DNA from: Candidatus Methanoperedens sp.
Lineage (GTDB): Archaea; Halobacteriota; Methanosarcinia; Methanosarcinales; Methanoperedenaceae
NCBI GenBank assembly: GCA_030650845.1
Contig: JAUSDC010000031.1
Coordinates: 1-43,228 of the forward strand
Length of the DNA: 43,228 nt
Direction of reading: 5' to 3'
Below the pieces are notes generated by a model. The model was not told the origin of the DNA. It saw nothing but the letters and a program-made list of their open reading frames with translations, and searched no databases. A program made the translations under genes and the position numbers. The first letter of the stretch is position 1. The number at the start of each line of letters is the position of its first letter. Shown in pieces: positions 9,651 to 17,832 of the stretch.

Positions 9651-9737
9651 ATTATTATGATAACTATGATTAATAATTATAGATGTTTAGAAGTGTCCGA
9701 GCCCAGTACCTCCTATGGGTTGCTCTTCTGTTGCTAA
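9648..9737 (+). CDS. putative 29-residue leader peptide upstream of argG
   Basis: ATG 9648 behind a ggagg site opens a 29-codon frame beginning [16 protein letters not shown] and ending SYGLLFCC, stopping at TAA 9735-9737. The stop lies 2 bp before a GGGGG/CCCCC hairpin. The frame runs through the 5' half of the cloverleaf-like fold described at 9695-9763, so a translating ribosome would melt that half. This is the layout of an attenuation leader, although no run of arginine or aspartate codons explains a link to argG. Translation is inference. Confidence 0.4.
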   Translation: MIIMITMINNYRCLEVSEPSTSYGLLFCC

Positions 9738-9763
9738 TAGGGGGTGAAAATCCCCCCTCGGAC
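9695..9763 (+). ncRNA. cloverleaf-like structured RNA upstream of argG
   Basis: A 7-bp closing helix joins GTCCGAG (9695-9701) and CTCGGAC (9757-9763). Inside are CCCA/TGGG (9702-9705 with 9716-9719) and GGGGG/CCCCC around a 7-base loop (9740-9756), the size of a tRNA T-arm. It is not a functional tRNA: the T-loop reads TGAAAAT, no D-loop GG and no paired anticodon arm are seen, and it is only 69 nt. It may be a riboswitch-like or translation-coupled leader, or a decayed tRNA-like element. Family unknown to me. Confidence 0.45.
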
Positions 9764-9820
9764 CAATTCTCATTTTCAAAAACAAAAACTATTAATCTTT
9801 CTGCACTTATTAGACCGGAT

Positions 9821-10993
9821 ATGAAAAAGGTAGTACTTGCTTATTCTGGCGGTCTTGACACATCTGTGTGCATACCCCTGTTGAAAGAACATTATGGCTG
9901 TGATTATGCTATCACGGTCACAGTGGATGTCGGGCAACCTCAAAAAGAAATAGAGCAGGCTGAAAAAAAAGCCGCAATGATAAGCCAGAAACATTACACG
10001 ATAGACGCAAAAGACGAGTTTGTTAACAATTATATCTTCCCTCTCATCAAGGCGAACGGCAGTTATGAAGGCTATGTTCTTGGCACGTCAATAGCGCGTC
10101 CACTGATCGCGAAAAAAGTTGTGGAAGTGGCGGAAAACGAAAAAGCTCATGCGCTGGCGCACGGCTGCACCGGAAAGGGGAACGACCAGTTAAGGTTCGA
10201 GACAATATTTCGAAGCACGAATCTTGAAGTCATGGCCCCGATGAGGGATATGAACCTCACGCGCGAATGGGAGATGGAGTATGCAAAGGAGCACGGGATA
10301 CCCGTTGCTGCCACAAAGTCAAAACCCTGGAGCGTGGATGAAAATATCTGGAGCCGCAGTATCGAAGGCGGCAGGCTTGAAGAACCTGATTTTTCCCCGC
10401 CAGAGGAGATATTCGAGTGGACAGTGTCCCCTGAAAAAGCAGGAAAGGCAGAAGAAATAGATATTGGTTTCAAACACGGTGTGCCAGTTTCTGTTAATGA
10501 AAAGAATATGGATGGCGTTTCACTCATTCAAAATCTAAACAAGATCGGCGGTGCTCATGGTGTGGGACGCACTGATATGATGGAAGATAGGGTGCTGGGT
10601 CTTAAGGCAAGGGAGAATTATGAGCATCCTGCTGCGACAATTATTTTGACCGCACACAGGGACATTGAAAGGCTTGTTCTGACCAGGGATGAGCTGAGGT
10701 TCAAAGCCATCGTCGATGAGACCTGGAGCGAGCTTGCATACAAGGGTCTTGTGGATGAACCATTGTTCGCGGATCTAAATGCATTTATCGATAATTCGCA
10801 GGAGCGAGTTACTGGGAACGTGAAATTGAGGCTCTATAAAGGTAGCGCGAAAGTCGTGGCACGGAGTTCACCTTATGCTCTGTACTCGGCAGAAATGTCT
10901 TCTTTTGACAGCAAAACAATAGACCAGAAAGATGCGGAAGGGGTCTGCAAATACCACGGGTTCCAGGCGAGGATGCATAAGAAGATCAGTTAA
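9821..10993 (+). CDS. argG: argininosuccinate synthase
   Basis: A 390-residue enzyme that joins citrulline and aspartate with ATP in arginine synthesis. The start [18 protein letters not shown] carries the N-type ATP pyrophosphatase P-loop [32 protein letters not shown] and [10 protein letters not shown] are family signatures. The frame stays open 46 codons upstream to 9683, but those residues are unlike the family and fall in the structured leader, so ATG 9821 is chosen. An A/T-rich actattaat about 30 bp upstream could also give a leaderless transcript. Confidence 0.93.
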   Translation: MKKVVLAYSGGLDTSVCIPLLKEHYGCDYAITVTVDVGQPQKEIEQAEKKAAMISQKHYTIDAKDEFVNNYIFPLIKANGSYEGYVLGTSIARPLIAKKVVEVAENEKAHALAHGCTGKGNDQLRFETIFRSTNLEVMAPMRDMNLTREWEMEYAKEHGIPVAATKSKPWSVDENIWSRSIEGGRLEEPDFSPPEEIFEWTVSPEKAGKAEEIDIGFKHGVPVSVNEKNMDGVSLIQNLNKIGGAHGVGRTDMMEDRVLGLKARENYEHPAATIILTAHRDIERLVLTRDELRFKAIVDETWSELAYKGLVDEPLFADLNAFIDNSQERVTGNVKLRLYKGSAKVVARSSPYALYSAEMSSFDSKTIDQKDAEGVCKYHGFQARMHKKIS

Positions 10994-11003
10994 AAAATAG
11001 TGA

Positions 11004-11077
11004 TGGGCCCGTTGCGATTTGAACGCAAGACCTCTCGGTTATCAGCCGAGCGCTCCACCTGCCTAAGCTACGGGCCC
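11004..11077 (-). tRNA. tRNA-Ile (GAU)
   Basis: A 74-nt cloverleaf: acceptor GGGCCCG/CGGGCCC, 17-nt D arm, anticodon arm CTCGG-CTGATAA-CCGAG with anticodon GAT, T arm TTGCG-TTCAAAT-CGCAA, discriminator A. All stems pair perfectly. There is no intron and no encoded CCA. It lies between the convergent end of argG and the divergent L10e operon. Confidence 0.96.
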
Positions 11078-11208
11078 GAAACTAGCGCCAATATAACGGC
11101 ATGTAATTTAAACCTTATCTCTGATAAGGTTTATAAGCCATAAAGTCATCTGGAAGTCAAATCGTATAACATATTTTACGCATATATCAATTATCGGAGG
11201 ATTATCAC

Positions 11209-11730
11209 ATGGCAAGAAAACCAGCAAGAATGTACAGGAACATGACCGAGCGCGCATATACGCGGAGAGAATACATGGGTGGTGTTCCGGGAAGCAAGAT
11301 AGTAACATTTGACATAGGGAATTTAAAAGACGAATTTCCAGTTGAAATCTCACTCATTGCAAAAGAAACATGCCAGATACGCCACAGCGCTCTTGAATCA
11401 GCGCGTATAGCGGCAAACAAACCCTTACTTGAAGGTGCAGGACAGAATGGTTATCATCTTAAGATCAGAGTATACCCGCATCAAGTTCTGAGGGAGAACA
11501 AACAGGCAACAGGTGCAGGAGCAGACCGTGTATCCCAGGGAATGCGCAATGCTTTCGGGAAACCTGTCGGAACAGCAGCCAGGGTGAGAGAAGGTCAGAA
11601 ATTAATGACTTTATCGATCAATCCAGACAAGTTCAAACTGGCAAAAGAATGCCTGATTTCCGCAGGGTACAAACTGCCCACACCCATAAGATTGGTTGTG
11701 GAAAAAGGTCAGGAATTAGTCTCAAGTTAG
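11209..11730 (+). CDS. rpl10e: large-subunit ribosomal protein L10e (uL16)
   Basis: A 173-residue archaeal/eukaryotic-type L10e, the uL16 protein of the 50S subunit near the central protuberance. Begins [25 protein letters not shown], with the conserved internal [16 protein letters not shown] and [15 protein letters not shown]. Length is normal. A ggagg lies 12 bp before the ATG. First gene of an operon with aIF2-beta (4-bp gap) and a small membrane protein. Confidence 0.96.
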   Translation: MARKPARMYRNMTERAYTRREYMGGVPGSKIVTFDIGNLKDEFPVEISLIAKETCQIRHSALESARIAANKPLLEGAGQNGYHLKIRVYPHQVLRENKQATGAGADRVSQGMRNAFGKPVGTAARVREGQKLMTLSINPDKFKLAKECLISAGYKLPTPIRLVVEKGQELVSS

Positions 11731-11734
11731 GTTC

Positions 11735-12355
11735 ATGAACGATTACCTGGAAAATCTGGACAGGGCTTTATCTAAATTGCCCGAGATCAAAGGCACTGGA
11801 GAACGTTTTGTACCTCCGGAACCAAAGGTTCTTACAGAAGGAAAAACAACAGTACTTGAAAATTTTTTAGCTGTATCAGATAAACTGAACCGAGAGCCAG
11901 AGCACGTTTTCAAATTTCTCTTGCGTGAACTCGGTACAGCAGGTAAGCGTGATGGGAACAGAGCGATATTCCAGGGAAAATTCAATTCAAGTGTGTTCTT
12001 CCAGCTTGTTGATGCATACATCAAAGATTATGTGACCTGCTCAGAATGTGGACGCCCGGATACGCATCTAGTTAAAGTTGAAAGATTTTTGACGATGCGA
12101 TGCGATGCATGCGGCGCTCACAGACCGGTCTCGAAGCAACAAGCAGCGATGCATCTTGTAAAAGAAGCAGCATTAAAAGAAGGCGAGACATACGAAGTAA
12201 GAATAGAAGCCGTAGGGAGCAAAGGTGACGGCATCGCCAAGAAAGATAAATATACTATTTATGTGCCAGGAACGGTCAAGGGAGATATCGTCAAGATAAA
12301 GATCAAAAAGATCACCGGTAATCTGGCATTTTCTGAATTTCTCGAAAAGAAATGA
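11735..12355 (+). CDS. translation initiation factor aIF2 beta with TRAM domain
   Basis: A 206-residue beta subunit of archaeal initiation factor 2, the factor that brings initiator tRNA to the small subunit. Residues about 1-130 are the eIF2-beta/eIF5 fold with a zinc ribbon ([12 protein letters not shown]... CDACGAHRP). Residues about 145-206 ([20 protein letters not shown] ... GDIVKIKI) are a TRAM RNA-binding domain. The fusion is known in Methanosarcinales, and free TRAM proteins exist elsewhere. Starts 4 bp after L10e, so co-expressed with the ribosome. Confidence 0.93.
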   Translation: MNDYLENLDRALSKLPEIKGTGERFVPPEPKVLTEGKTTVLENFLAVSDKLNREPEHVFKFLLRELGTAGKRDGNRAIFQGKFNSSVFFQLVDAYIKDYVTCSECGRPDTHLVKVERFLTMRCDACGAHRPVSKQQAAMHLVKEAALKEGETYEVRIEAVGSKGDGIAKKDKYTIYVPGTVKGDIVKIKIKKITGNLAFSEFLEKK

Positions 12356-12367
12356 TAGCAATAAAAA

Positions 12368-12616
12368 ATGGAACTAAATGAATTAATACTGATAGTGTTT
12401 TTGTTAAACCTTCCTTTTGGCTATATGAGAAGCAAAGCAACAAGGTTCTCGCGGCAATGGATGATGGCTATTCACATCCCTGTGCCGTTCGTGTTCTTAT
12501 TGAGAGTGTTATCAGGACTGAACTGGACAGTAATACCGCTTCTTGTGCTCTCAGATATAGCAGGTCAAATGGTGGGTGGAAAACTAAGAAAACGTGACGT
12601 AGAAAAGCTCACGTAA
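12368..12616 (+). CDS. small two-helix membrane protein
   Basis: An 82-residue protein with hydrophobic helices at about 4-18 and 34-68 and a basic C-terminus (GGKLRKRDVEKLT). Its start is 12 bp after aIF2-beta, so it is probably the last gene of the ribosomal operon. Function unknown. It overlaps the 3' end of convergent purP by 8 bp. Confidence 0.65.
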   Translation: MELNELILIVFLLNLPFGYMRSKATRFSRQWMMAIHIPVPFVFLLRVLSGLNWTVIPLLVLSDIAGQMVGGKLRKRDVEKLT

Positions 12617-13763
12617 CGATTTCTTCCACTCTTTCTTGTTCGATAGCCCTTCTTATTTCCATAGCCATGCGCCTGCCAGTGCTAACTGGTTTACGCCACA
12701 GGGTATTGCCGTATGGGTGACCAACTGAAACGTGCACATTCGTACCGCCGCCAACGCGAGGTGCCACATCATACACAGTGAAATTCAGATCTTTGTCCAC
12801 ACATGTCTGGAGGCAGAATGGACCTATTATACCTGGTTTGTAGTATTTCTGTGTTGCTTTTACGTATTTTTCAGCAAGCTCGAACGCATCCTCAAGTAAT
12901 GACTCGCGTAGAGTTGCTGAGTTGTGCCCGCATACTGTGTATTCAGGCGTCACCTGCCTCTCATTGAGTGTTATCTGCTGCGGTGCAGGAAGACGCACAT
13001 GTCCATCAAGGCTTGTCTCGAATCTCCAGTCAATGCCTAACAGTTCAATTTTACTCATCTTTTCCTCAAGTGGTGAGTAGAACATATCAAGGTTAAAAAC
13101 AGGTCCGATAATATATCTCTCGATCCTGGCTTCTGCCAGCGCTTCCTTGGTGATCACGCCCTGCTTCAGGAGCGCACCGGATTTTTGTTTGAATTCATCA
13201 TACGAAGCTACGGTAAAGAAACCACGTTCAAGCTTCTTCACGGCATGAGGGAGCTTGACCATCACAAGGCTGTCAATATCTTCTGGCTTTTTTATTTTTT
13301 CAGGGAATGGCAACCCGGCTTTTTCAAGGAGCCAGTAATAGTCCTTCTCGATGCCTCGTTCCTCGCTGCGAAGCAGGTTGCGGCTGCCGAACATCGGGAC
13401 TTTGAACTTTTCTTCCACATCATCTATCGAACAATAGGATGTAAATGAACGGTTCGGGATAAAGATAGTGTTCCTGTCCCTGAGTTTTTGCTGATTCTCT
13501 ATCTTAAGGATCTCATTGAATTTATTATATACATCTGCAGTATCCACTATCCCGCGGATAAGCTTCCCACCTTCTCGCTGTGCCTTAAAATATTCTGTAT
13601 ATGTCTTCTCTCGTCCCTTCTGGCACACCGCATGCGTCCTGAATCCCTCTTCTGCGGCGCCGTCACACACATCAAGCGCAGAATGCGATGCCAGGACACC
13701 GATAGTTGTTTCTTTCAGGTCGTAGCCGGATAAAATTTCTGTTATCTCCTTCCTCTCGATCAT
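12609..13763 (-). CDS. purP: formate-dependent FAICAR synthetase
   Basis: A 384-residue ATP-grasp ligase converting AICAR, formate and ATP to FAICAR, the archaeal replacement for the folate-dependent step of purine synthesis. Family marks are IGVLASHSALDVCDGAAEEGF at the N-terminus, NRSFTSYCSIDDVE, FGSRNLLRSEER, and the C-terminal CVDKDLNFTVYDVAPRVGGGTN. ATG 13763 is chosen over GTG 13769. Length is normal. Same pathway as purC at 3.9 kb, but not linked to it. Confidence 0.93.
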   Translation of the reverse strand: MIERKEITEILSGYDLKETTIGVLASHSALDVCDGAAEEGFRTHAVCQKGREKTYTEYFKAQREGGKLIRGIVDTADVYNKFNEILKIENQQKLRDRNTIFIPNRSFTSYCSIDDVEEKFKVPMFGSRNLLRSEERGIEKDYYWLLEKAGLPFPEKIKKPEDIDSLVMVKLPHAVKKLERGFFTVASYDEFKQKSGALLKQGVITKEALAEARIERYIIGPVFNLDMFYSPLEEKMSKIELLGIDWRFETSLDGHVRLPAPQQITLNERQVTPEYTVCGHNSATLRESLLEDAFELAEKYVKATQKYYKPGIIGPFCLQTCVDKDLNFTVYDVAPRVGGGTNVHVSVGHPYGNTLWRKPVSTGRRMAMEIRRAIEQERVEEIVT

Positions 13764-13826
13764 AGTCACCTGTTAGTCATACAGGTCTATGAATGTTACG
13801 ATTTTAAAAAAATGATAAAAAAACTA

Positions 13827-13898
13827 AGCCAAGGTCCGGAGTCGAACCGGATTGGAATCGCTCTGCAGGCGATTGCGTAGCCGTTCCGCCACCTTGGC
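13827..13898 (-). tRNA. tRNA-Cys (GCA)
   Basis: A 72-nt cloverleaf: acceptor GCCAAGG/CCTTGGC, D arm with the GG of the D-loop, anticodon arm ATCGC-CTGCAGA-GCGAT with anticodon GCA, T arm TCCGG-TTCGACT-CCGGA, discriminator T as expected for tRNA-Cys. No intron or encoded CCA. Confidence 0.96.
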
Positions 13899-13977
13899 GC
13901 GAGAGGCTACATACACATTATAGATAATAAGGTTTTTGTAATTGACAATCTAAAATATTTTATAATTATTTGATAGT

Positions 13978-14724
13978 CTAAAAATATTCCATTGCTGCGC
14001 CAGCCATCTGATTTGCACCTGCTTCTTCTGGCAAAATCACTTTATCAGCACCCAGTTTCAGGAATCTCTTCACGCTTTCTGGTCTGCTTGCCCTTAAGAT
14101 AAGATGTATCTTCGGATTCATTTCCTTTGCTTCGATGATAACATACAGATTATCGGCATCATTTGATAAACATGATATCAGGACCTTTCCTCGTGAAGTT
14201 CCTGCCATATCAAGGGTCTCTGTGTATGTAGCATCTCCAACCACATGAAGAAGGTTATTTCTTGAAAGGACCTCAACAGCAACAGTATCTTTCTCAACCA
14301 CCACAAATGGAATTTTTTCTTTGACAAGATTAGCAACTATGTTTTTCCCCACTTTCCCGTATCCGCACACGATAATATGATCTTTCATCTGATTTATTTT
14401 TTCCTGCATTTTACTCACGCCCATGATTGTTTTCAACTGCCCTTCTACAGAGAATGCCATTGCAGCTGTAAATGTGTATAAAGCCACAGAGACTCCGGAG
14501 ATTATAATGATCATGCTAAATATCCTGCCCCCTGTAGTATGTGGTACAACATCCCCGTATCCAATAGTTGTCACTGTGACAATTGTCCAGTAGAACGATG
14601 TGATCGGATCAACTCCTTCAATGATATGAAAGCCAGCAGTCCCGATCAGAACGATCAGGATCAAGAGACCAATTGAAATCTTTAAGTTGGCAGGTATCCC
14701 CCTGGGCAGCTTGAGATAATACAT
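13978..14724 (-). CDS. two-TM potassium channel with RCK/TrkA-N domain
   Basis: A 248-residue K+ channel. An N-terminal membrane helix (LKISIGLLILIVLIG), pore helix with selectivity filter TVTTIGYGDVVP, a second helix, then from about residue 110 an RCK domain starting with the Rossmann motif HIIVCGYGKVGKNIV. The C-terminal RCK_C half is absent, as in some MthK-like variants. The frame extends to 14823 into tRNA-Ser. ATG 14724, just before LKLPRGIPANLK, is preferred; ATG 14781 is an alternative. Confidence 0.85.
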   Translation of the reverse strand: MYYLKLPRGIPANLKISIGLLILIVLIGTAGFHIIEGVDPITSFYWTIVTVTTIGYGDVVPHTTGGRIFSMIIIISGVSVALYTFTAAMAFSVEGQLKTIMGVSKMQEKINQMKDHIIVCGYGKVGKNIVANLVKEKIPFVVVEKDTVAVEVLSRNNLLHVVGDATYTETLDMAGTSRGKVLISCLSNDADNLYVIIEAKEMNPKIHLILRASRPESVKRFLKLGADKVILPEEAGANQMAGAAMEYF

Positions 14725-14784
14725 ATGAGATAAAAGGGATGATCTGATATTTATGAATTTCTTATTTGCTATGGAAAACATGAG

Positions 14785-14869
14785 CGCCGAGGAGGAGATT
14801 TGAACTCCTGCTGTGCGTAGCACAACTGGTTTTCAAGACCAGCGCCTTGGGCCGCTTGGCTACCTCGGC
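14785..14869 (-). tRNA. tRNA-Ser (UGA)
   Basis: An 85-nt class II cloverleaf: acceptor GCCGAGG/CCTCGGC, anticodon arm CTGGT-CTTGAAA-ACCAG with anticodon TGA, a long variable arm pairing GTGC with GCAC, T arm AGGAG-TTCAAAT-CTCCT, discriminator G. Lies directly upstream of the K+ channel gene on the same strand. Confidence 0.95.
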
Positions 14870-14985
14870 TCGTATTTCCTGCGAAATGGTCGGCATTGCT
14901 TATTAAGATTGCCTACATGACAACATTTAAAAACCATTATAATAATTGATAGACACCCATAGTTTATCGAACAGAGGTAAGAAAA

Positions 14986-15312
14986 ATGACAAGTTTATTA
15001 TTGGTCCTATCAAAAGACCCATACACCACAGAAACGCCCGATCTCGTGCTTGATATCGGTATAAATGCAAAGGAAAAAGGGAACGAAGTAGCCTTATATT
15101 TAATCGAGGATGGCGTGACCGCGGCGAGAAATGGCGAATTCGGCAAGAAACTCACCGCAGCAAACAACAAAGGAATAAAGATATATGCTGATGATAAAGC
15201 CGTGCTTTCACGATCGCTTACAGGTAAAATGGTAGGCGGTATTGAGATAAAAGAGATCGGCACACTTCTTGACTTCATAATGGACGACTATGACAGAGTA
15301 GCATGGTTCTAG
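14986..15312 (+). CDS. DsrE-like protein A of sulfur-relay cluster
   Basis: A 108-residue single-domain protein of the DsrE/DsrF/DsrH fold (MTSLLLVLSKDPYTTETPDLVLDIGINAKEKGNEVALYLIEDGV). Members form hexamers or trimers that take sulfur from TusA-type carriers through an active cysteine. This paralog has no cysteine, so it is probably a structural or regulatory subunit. First of four tightly packed genes; the next starts by overlap or within 10 bp. Confidence 0.8.
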   Translation: MTSLLLVLSKDPYTTETPDLVLDIGINAKEKGNEVALYLIEDGVTAARNGEFGKKLTAANNKGIKIYADDKAVLSRSLTGKMVGGIEIKEIGTLLDFIMDDYDRVAWF

Positions 15313-15320
15313 GTGATAAC

Positions 15321-15692
15321 ATGACAGAAAAACAACAGCTTACGATCGTATCAATAAACGGTCCCTACAGGGACGAAGGCGTGTTCACAATGATGAGACT
15401 GGCTCACGCTGCAAAGGAAAAGGGCATTACAGTGAATTTCTTTAACTATCTGGACGCCACTGTGATCGCACACAGGGATCAGGCACCAAAAGAGTTCCCT
15501 CCCATCGAAACTATATTTGGCACTATAGTCAAAAAAGGCATAAAACAGCCAAAAGCCGATGCCATAGCCTGCATAAAATGCACAGACGCCCGCGGTGTTA
15601 CAAAACAGCAGACAGAAGGCGTCATAATCGGCGGATTATATGACCTCGGAGAATGGACAGCAGAATCTGATAAGACCATATTAATAGGGTGA
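15321..15692 (+). CDS. DsrE-like protein B with CxxC
   Basis: A 123-residue DsrE/DsrF-fold protein starting MTEKQQLTIVSINGPY; a longer frame from 15303 would overlap gene A by 10 bp. It contains AIACIKCTDARG, a CxxC pair in the position where DsrE/TusD-type proteins hold their sulfur-carrying cysteine, so this is the likely active subunit of the trio. The next gene follows after 4 bp. Confidence 0.8.
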   Translation: MTEKQQLTIVSINGPYRDEGVFTMMRLAHAAKEKGITVNFFNYLDATVIAHRDQAPKEFPPIETIFGTIVKKGIKQPKADAIACIKCTDARGVTKQQTEGVIIGGLYDLGEWTAESDKTILIG

Positions 15693-15696
15693 TATC

Positions 15697-16071
15697 ATGA
15701 GCAAGAAAGTAAACGTAATAGTAACACAGCCCCCTTATGGAAAAGAGGACTCGTTCTCAGCCATACCAATGGGAGCATCCCAGGTAGCTGCAGGAAATGA
15801 AGCATCCATAATATTCGTTAGCGGTGGCGTACATTCCATTGTCAAGGGACAGAAGACCGGATACGGCGACCTTGCGGTCTGGTTCAAGGACGTACCATCC
15901 GTTGAAGCAGAGATCACAAAGAACATAGAAACTGTCAGCTTCTTTGCACTTGACAGCGACATAGAAAAACGCAGCATCAGCGACAGTGAGATCATAAACG
16001 GGATAACGAAACTCTCGATTGACGAACTGACAGATAAGATACTTGAAGCTGATGTGAATCTGGTATTCTGA
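15697..16071 (+). CDS. DsrF-like protein C
   Basis: A 124-residue DsrE/F-family protein (KKVNVIVTQPPYGKEDSFSAIPMGASQVAAGNEASIIFVSGGVH). It has no cysteine, like paralog A. Its stop overlaps the start of the TusA gene by one base (tgATGa arrangement), so the four genes are one operon. The set A-B-C resembles a TusBCD/DsrEFH complex in which only one subunit carries sulfur. Confidence 0.8.
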   Translation: MSKKVNVIVTQPPYGKEDSFSAIPMGASQVAAGNEASIIFVSGGVHSIVKGQKTGYGDLAVWFKDVPSVEAEITKNIETVSFFALDSDIEKRSISDSEIINGITKLSIDELTDKILEADVNLVF

Positions 16072-16307
16072 TGACGGAAATAGTACCGGATGAAAAGTTA
16101 GACGTACGGGGCGAATGCTGCCCGTACCCTCTTATTCTTACAAAGAAAAAAGTCGAATCCCTGAAAAGCGGCGAGATCCTTGAGATAACAGCAGATGATC
16201 CTGTTGCACCGCAGAACATTGATGCATGGACGAAAAAATCTGGAAATAAGCTTATTTCGGTCAAGAAGGAAGGGAATATTTTTACGGTCCTTGTCCAGAG
16301 AACTTAG
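16071..16307 (+). CDS. tusA: TusA/SirA-family sulfur carrier
   Basis: A 78-residue TusA-fold sulfurtransferase. The diagnostic CPxP helix start appears as GECCPYPLILTKKKVE, with an extra Cys before the usual one. TusA passes persulfide sulfur to DsrE-type proteins, for tRNA thiolation or cofactor sulfur. Last gene of the DsrE-DsrE-DsrE-TusA operon. No dsrAB, dsrC or cysteine desulfurase is nearby. Confidence 0.88.
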   Translation: MTEIVPDEKLDVRGECCPYPLILTKKKVESLKSGEILEITADDPVAPQNIDAWTKKSGNKLISVKKEGNIFTVLVQRT

Positions 16308-16347
16308 GAAAGAATTGAAAATATACGGCCGATATTCAGATATTCAG

Positions 16348-16411
16348 GCAAACTTCATATATAAGCACACAATTAAATATCTTATGAATTCAAAAAACTG
16401 AGGTATCAATA
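16348..16411 (+). promoter_or_regulatory. promoter of the toxin-antitoxin remnant
   Basis: TATA-like cttcatatataagc around 16350-16362 stands about 50 bp before the antitoxin ATG 16412, with gaggt 10 bp before the start codon. The promoter looks intact even though the toxin downstream is truncated. Confidence 0.4.
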
Positions 16412-16591
16412 ATGACCCTGCTCAAAGAAGCAACCATAGAAACAATAAAACGATTACCTGATGAAAGCTCATTGGAAGATATAATGTATGAGATAGACTT
16501 TGTCGCTCAGGTTCTCGAAGGACTTAAGGACGCTGAGAAGGGAAAGCTGCTAACTACTGAGGAGCTTCTTGACAGAGTCGAACAATGGTAG
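16412..16591 (+). CDS. type II antitoxin-like protein
   Basis: A 59-residue acidic protein (MTLLKEATIETIKRLPDESS ... EGLKDAEKGKLLTTEELLDRV) matching small archaeal antitoxins paired with RelE/ParE toxins: a short helical N-half (DIMYEIDFVAQVLEGL) and the conserved G-x-L-x-T/S-x-E-E-L tail. It overlaps the next frame (ATG 16585), as complete pairs do. It is intact, but its toxin is reduced to a C-terminal stub. Confidence 0.7.
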   Translation: MTLLKEATIETIKRLPDESSLEDIMYEIDFVAQVLEGLKDAEKGKLLTTEELLDRVEQW

Positions 16592-16680
16592 AATCCAGCG
16601 AAAATATCGAAATACTTGCTGTTATGCATAGTGCTCGTGAAATAAATAAGGCTGTTCGCAAACAGTGGGAGCTTAATTGA
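16585..16680 (+). pseudogene. C-terminal remnant of a RelE/ParE toxin
   Basis: The 31-codon frame starting at ATG 16585 reads NIEILAVMHSAREI followed by a short tail. This matches the last beta strand and C-terminal helix of RelE/ParE toxins (typical VLRVLHGAREI). Full toxins have about 90-105 residues, so the first two thirds are missing. A deletion has apparently joined the toxin start codon region, overlapping the antitoxin, to its 3' end. The product cannot fold as a RelE domain. Confidence 0.65.
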
Positions 16681-16752
16681 GAACATCGTAATCGAACTTT
16701 TCGATTTTCTTAATGAAAGGGAGAATATTATTAAGATACTTGTGCAGAGGGG

Positions 16753-17322
16753 TTAGGCTTTTCCTGTGGATTCCCCCAGCACAACCCCTGTAGCTATCAG
16801 ATGCGCCAGCCGCAGCGGCTCAGGGATGTTGCCGTGCGTTGAGGTCATACGGATTATCTGGATAGCGCTCTCTTTTTCGATGCCGCATAACTGGATGAAT
16901 ACAGGGTTTACCCCATCTATTCTGTATATCCTGCCCGCGCGCTGGATGATCTCCCATCGCTCCTCTTTTTCCGGGAGATGCTCGAGAGCGAGCTTTATTC
17001 TTTCAAGATCAGGGCATGAACGCATAAAAACAATGACCGCAATTCCAGTTTCGGCATAAAGCCTTTTTACGTCAACAGGGTTAAAACCTGCATACGTGAC
17101 CCCATCAAGCATAATTACCCTTATCTGTCCGTAATGCTTGGAGCCCCTGACCATACTGATGATACTGTCAGTGGCGTCCATCCCGTCTCTCGTGATCTGA
17201 GATCGAAGCACGCCATCCAGTTGTTCCCCTCCCCGCATAAATGCGCCAATGATGATCACGCTCGCATGGATGAGAGAAGAGTCGTCTATGCCCAGTACCC
17301 TGATCTCCGATTTGATGTGCAT
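16753..17322 (-). CDS. DUF99 family protein
   Basis: A 189-residue archaeal DUF99 (PF01949) protein, a family with an endonuclease V-like fold and no settled function. Conserved stretches are the N-terminal VLGIDDSS, GQIRVIMLDGVTYAGFNPVD and the C-terminal PEPLRLAHLIATGVVLGES. Full length. Monocistronic, facing the zinc-ribbon gene at 17398 across a short divergent promoter region. Confidence 0.85.
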   Translation of the reverse strand: MHIKSEIRVLGIDDSSLIHASVIIIGAFMRGGEQLDGVLRSQITRDGMDATDSIISMVRGSKHYGQIRVIMLDGVTYAGFNPVDVKRLYAETGIAVIVFMRSCPDLERIKLALEHLPEKEERWEIIQRAGRIYRIDGVNPVFIQLCGIEKESAIQIIRMTSTHGNIPEPLRLAHLIATGVVLGESTGKA

Positions 17323-17397
17323 TGTTTTTTGTAAGTTTTAAGGTTTTATATAGATTTCCGTTAATCTTAATACATTCTGCAAGAATATATATCGGAT

Positions 17398-17757
17398 ATG
17401 AAATTTGTTGAAAAATGTCCGAAATGCGCAGGTGTGGTCCAGACAAAAACCCTGAAAAAGTCGATAGGGCTGGGTTTCGTAAAGATACCAGTATCACAGT
17501 TCTGCCTGAACCCTTCATGCGACTGGTATCAGGATTTCTCAGAGGCAGCAGGTGCTGGTGAGATAGGAGACGATGTTTTGCAGGTAAAAATTCCCCTGAT
17601 AGGGTACCAGGTGCCGGAAATAAAACGCAGGTTCTCTGAACTTAAAGAAAATACTCCTGAAATTATTAAACAGAATATGCTTGTGGTGAAGGGAGCCATT
17701 GCTGTTATTATCTTTTCTATTCTTGTGATCTTCTTACTCTCATTCCTTCGTCCATGA
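17398..17757 (+). CDS. zinc-ribbon protein with C-terminal membrane anchor
   Basis: A 119-residue protein. Residues 1-45 hold CPKC and CLNPSC pairs, a zinc-ribbon layout; the middle is charged; residues about 95-116 are one transmembrane helix near the C-terminus (VVKGAIAVIIFSILVIFLL). This suggests a tail-anchored cytosolic zinc ribbon. Not recognised further. Confidence 0.65.
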   Translation: MKFVEKCPKCAGVVQTKTLKKSIGLGFVKIPVSQFCLNPSCDWYQDFSEAAGAGEIGDDVLQVKIPLIGYQVPEIKRRFSELKENTPEIIKQNMLVVKGAIAVIIFSILVIFLLSFLRP

Positions 17758-17832
17758 TCCCGGAAATATCATGTTTATTAATTAGAAAACATTATATTGC
17801 ATAAGTATGTAGTTAGATTTGGTGAAAATAAA

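Noticed and set aside
9695-9763. A tRNA gene
   Set aside because: Acceptor-like and T-arm-like helices pair, but there is no paired anticodon arm, no D-loop GG and the T-loop is not TTCRANY.
9683-9820. A 46-codon N-terminal extension of ArgG
   Set aside because: The residues are unlike the family, include the structured leader, and the canonical [15 protein letters not shown] start lies at 9821.
16676-16756. Possible C-terminal fragment ending ENIIKILVQRG
   Set aside because: It resembles a real protein tail, but no start codon or domain could be tied to it; probably debris of the same rearrangement as the toxin.
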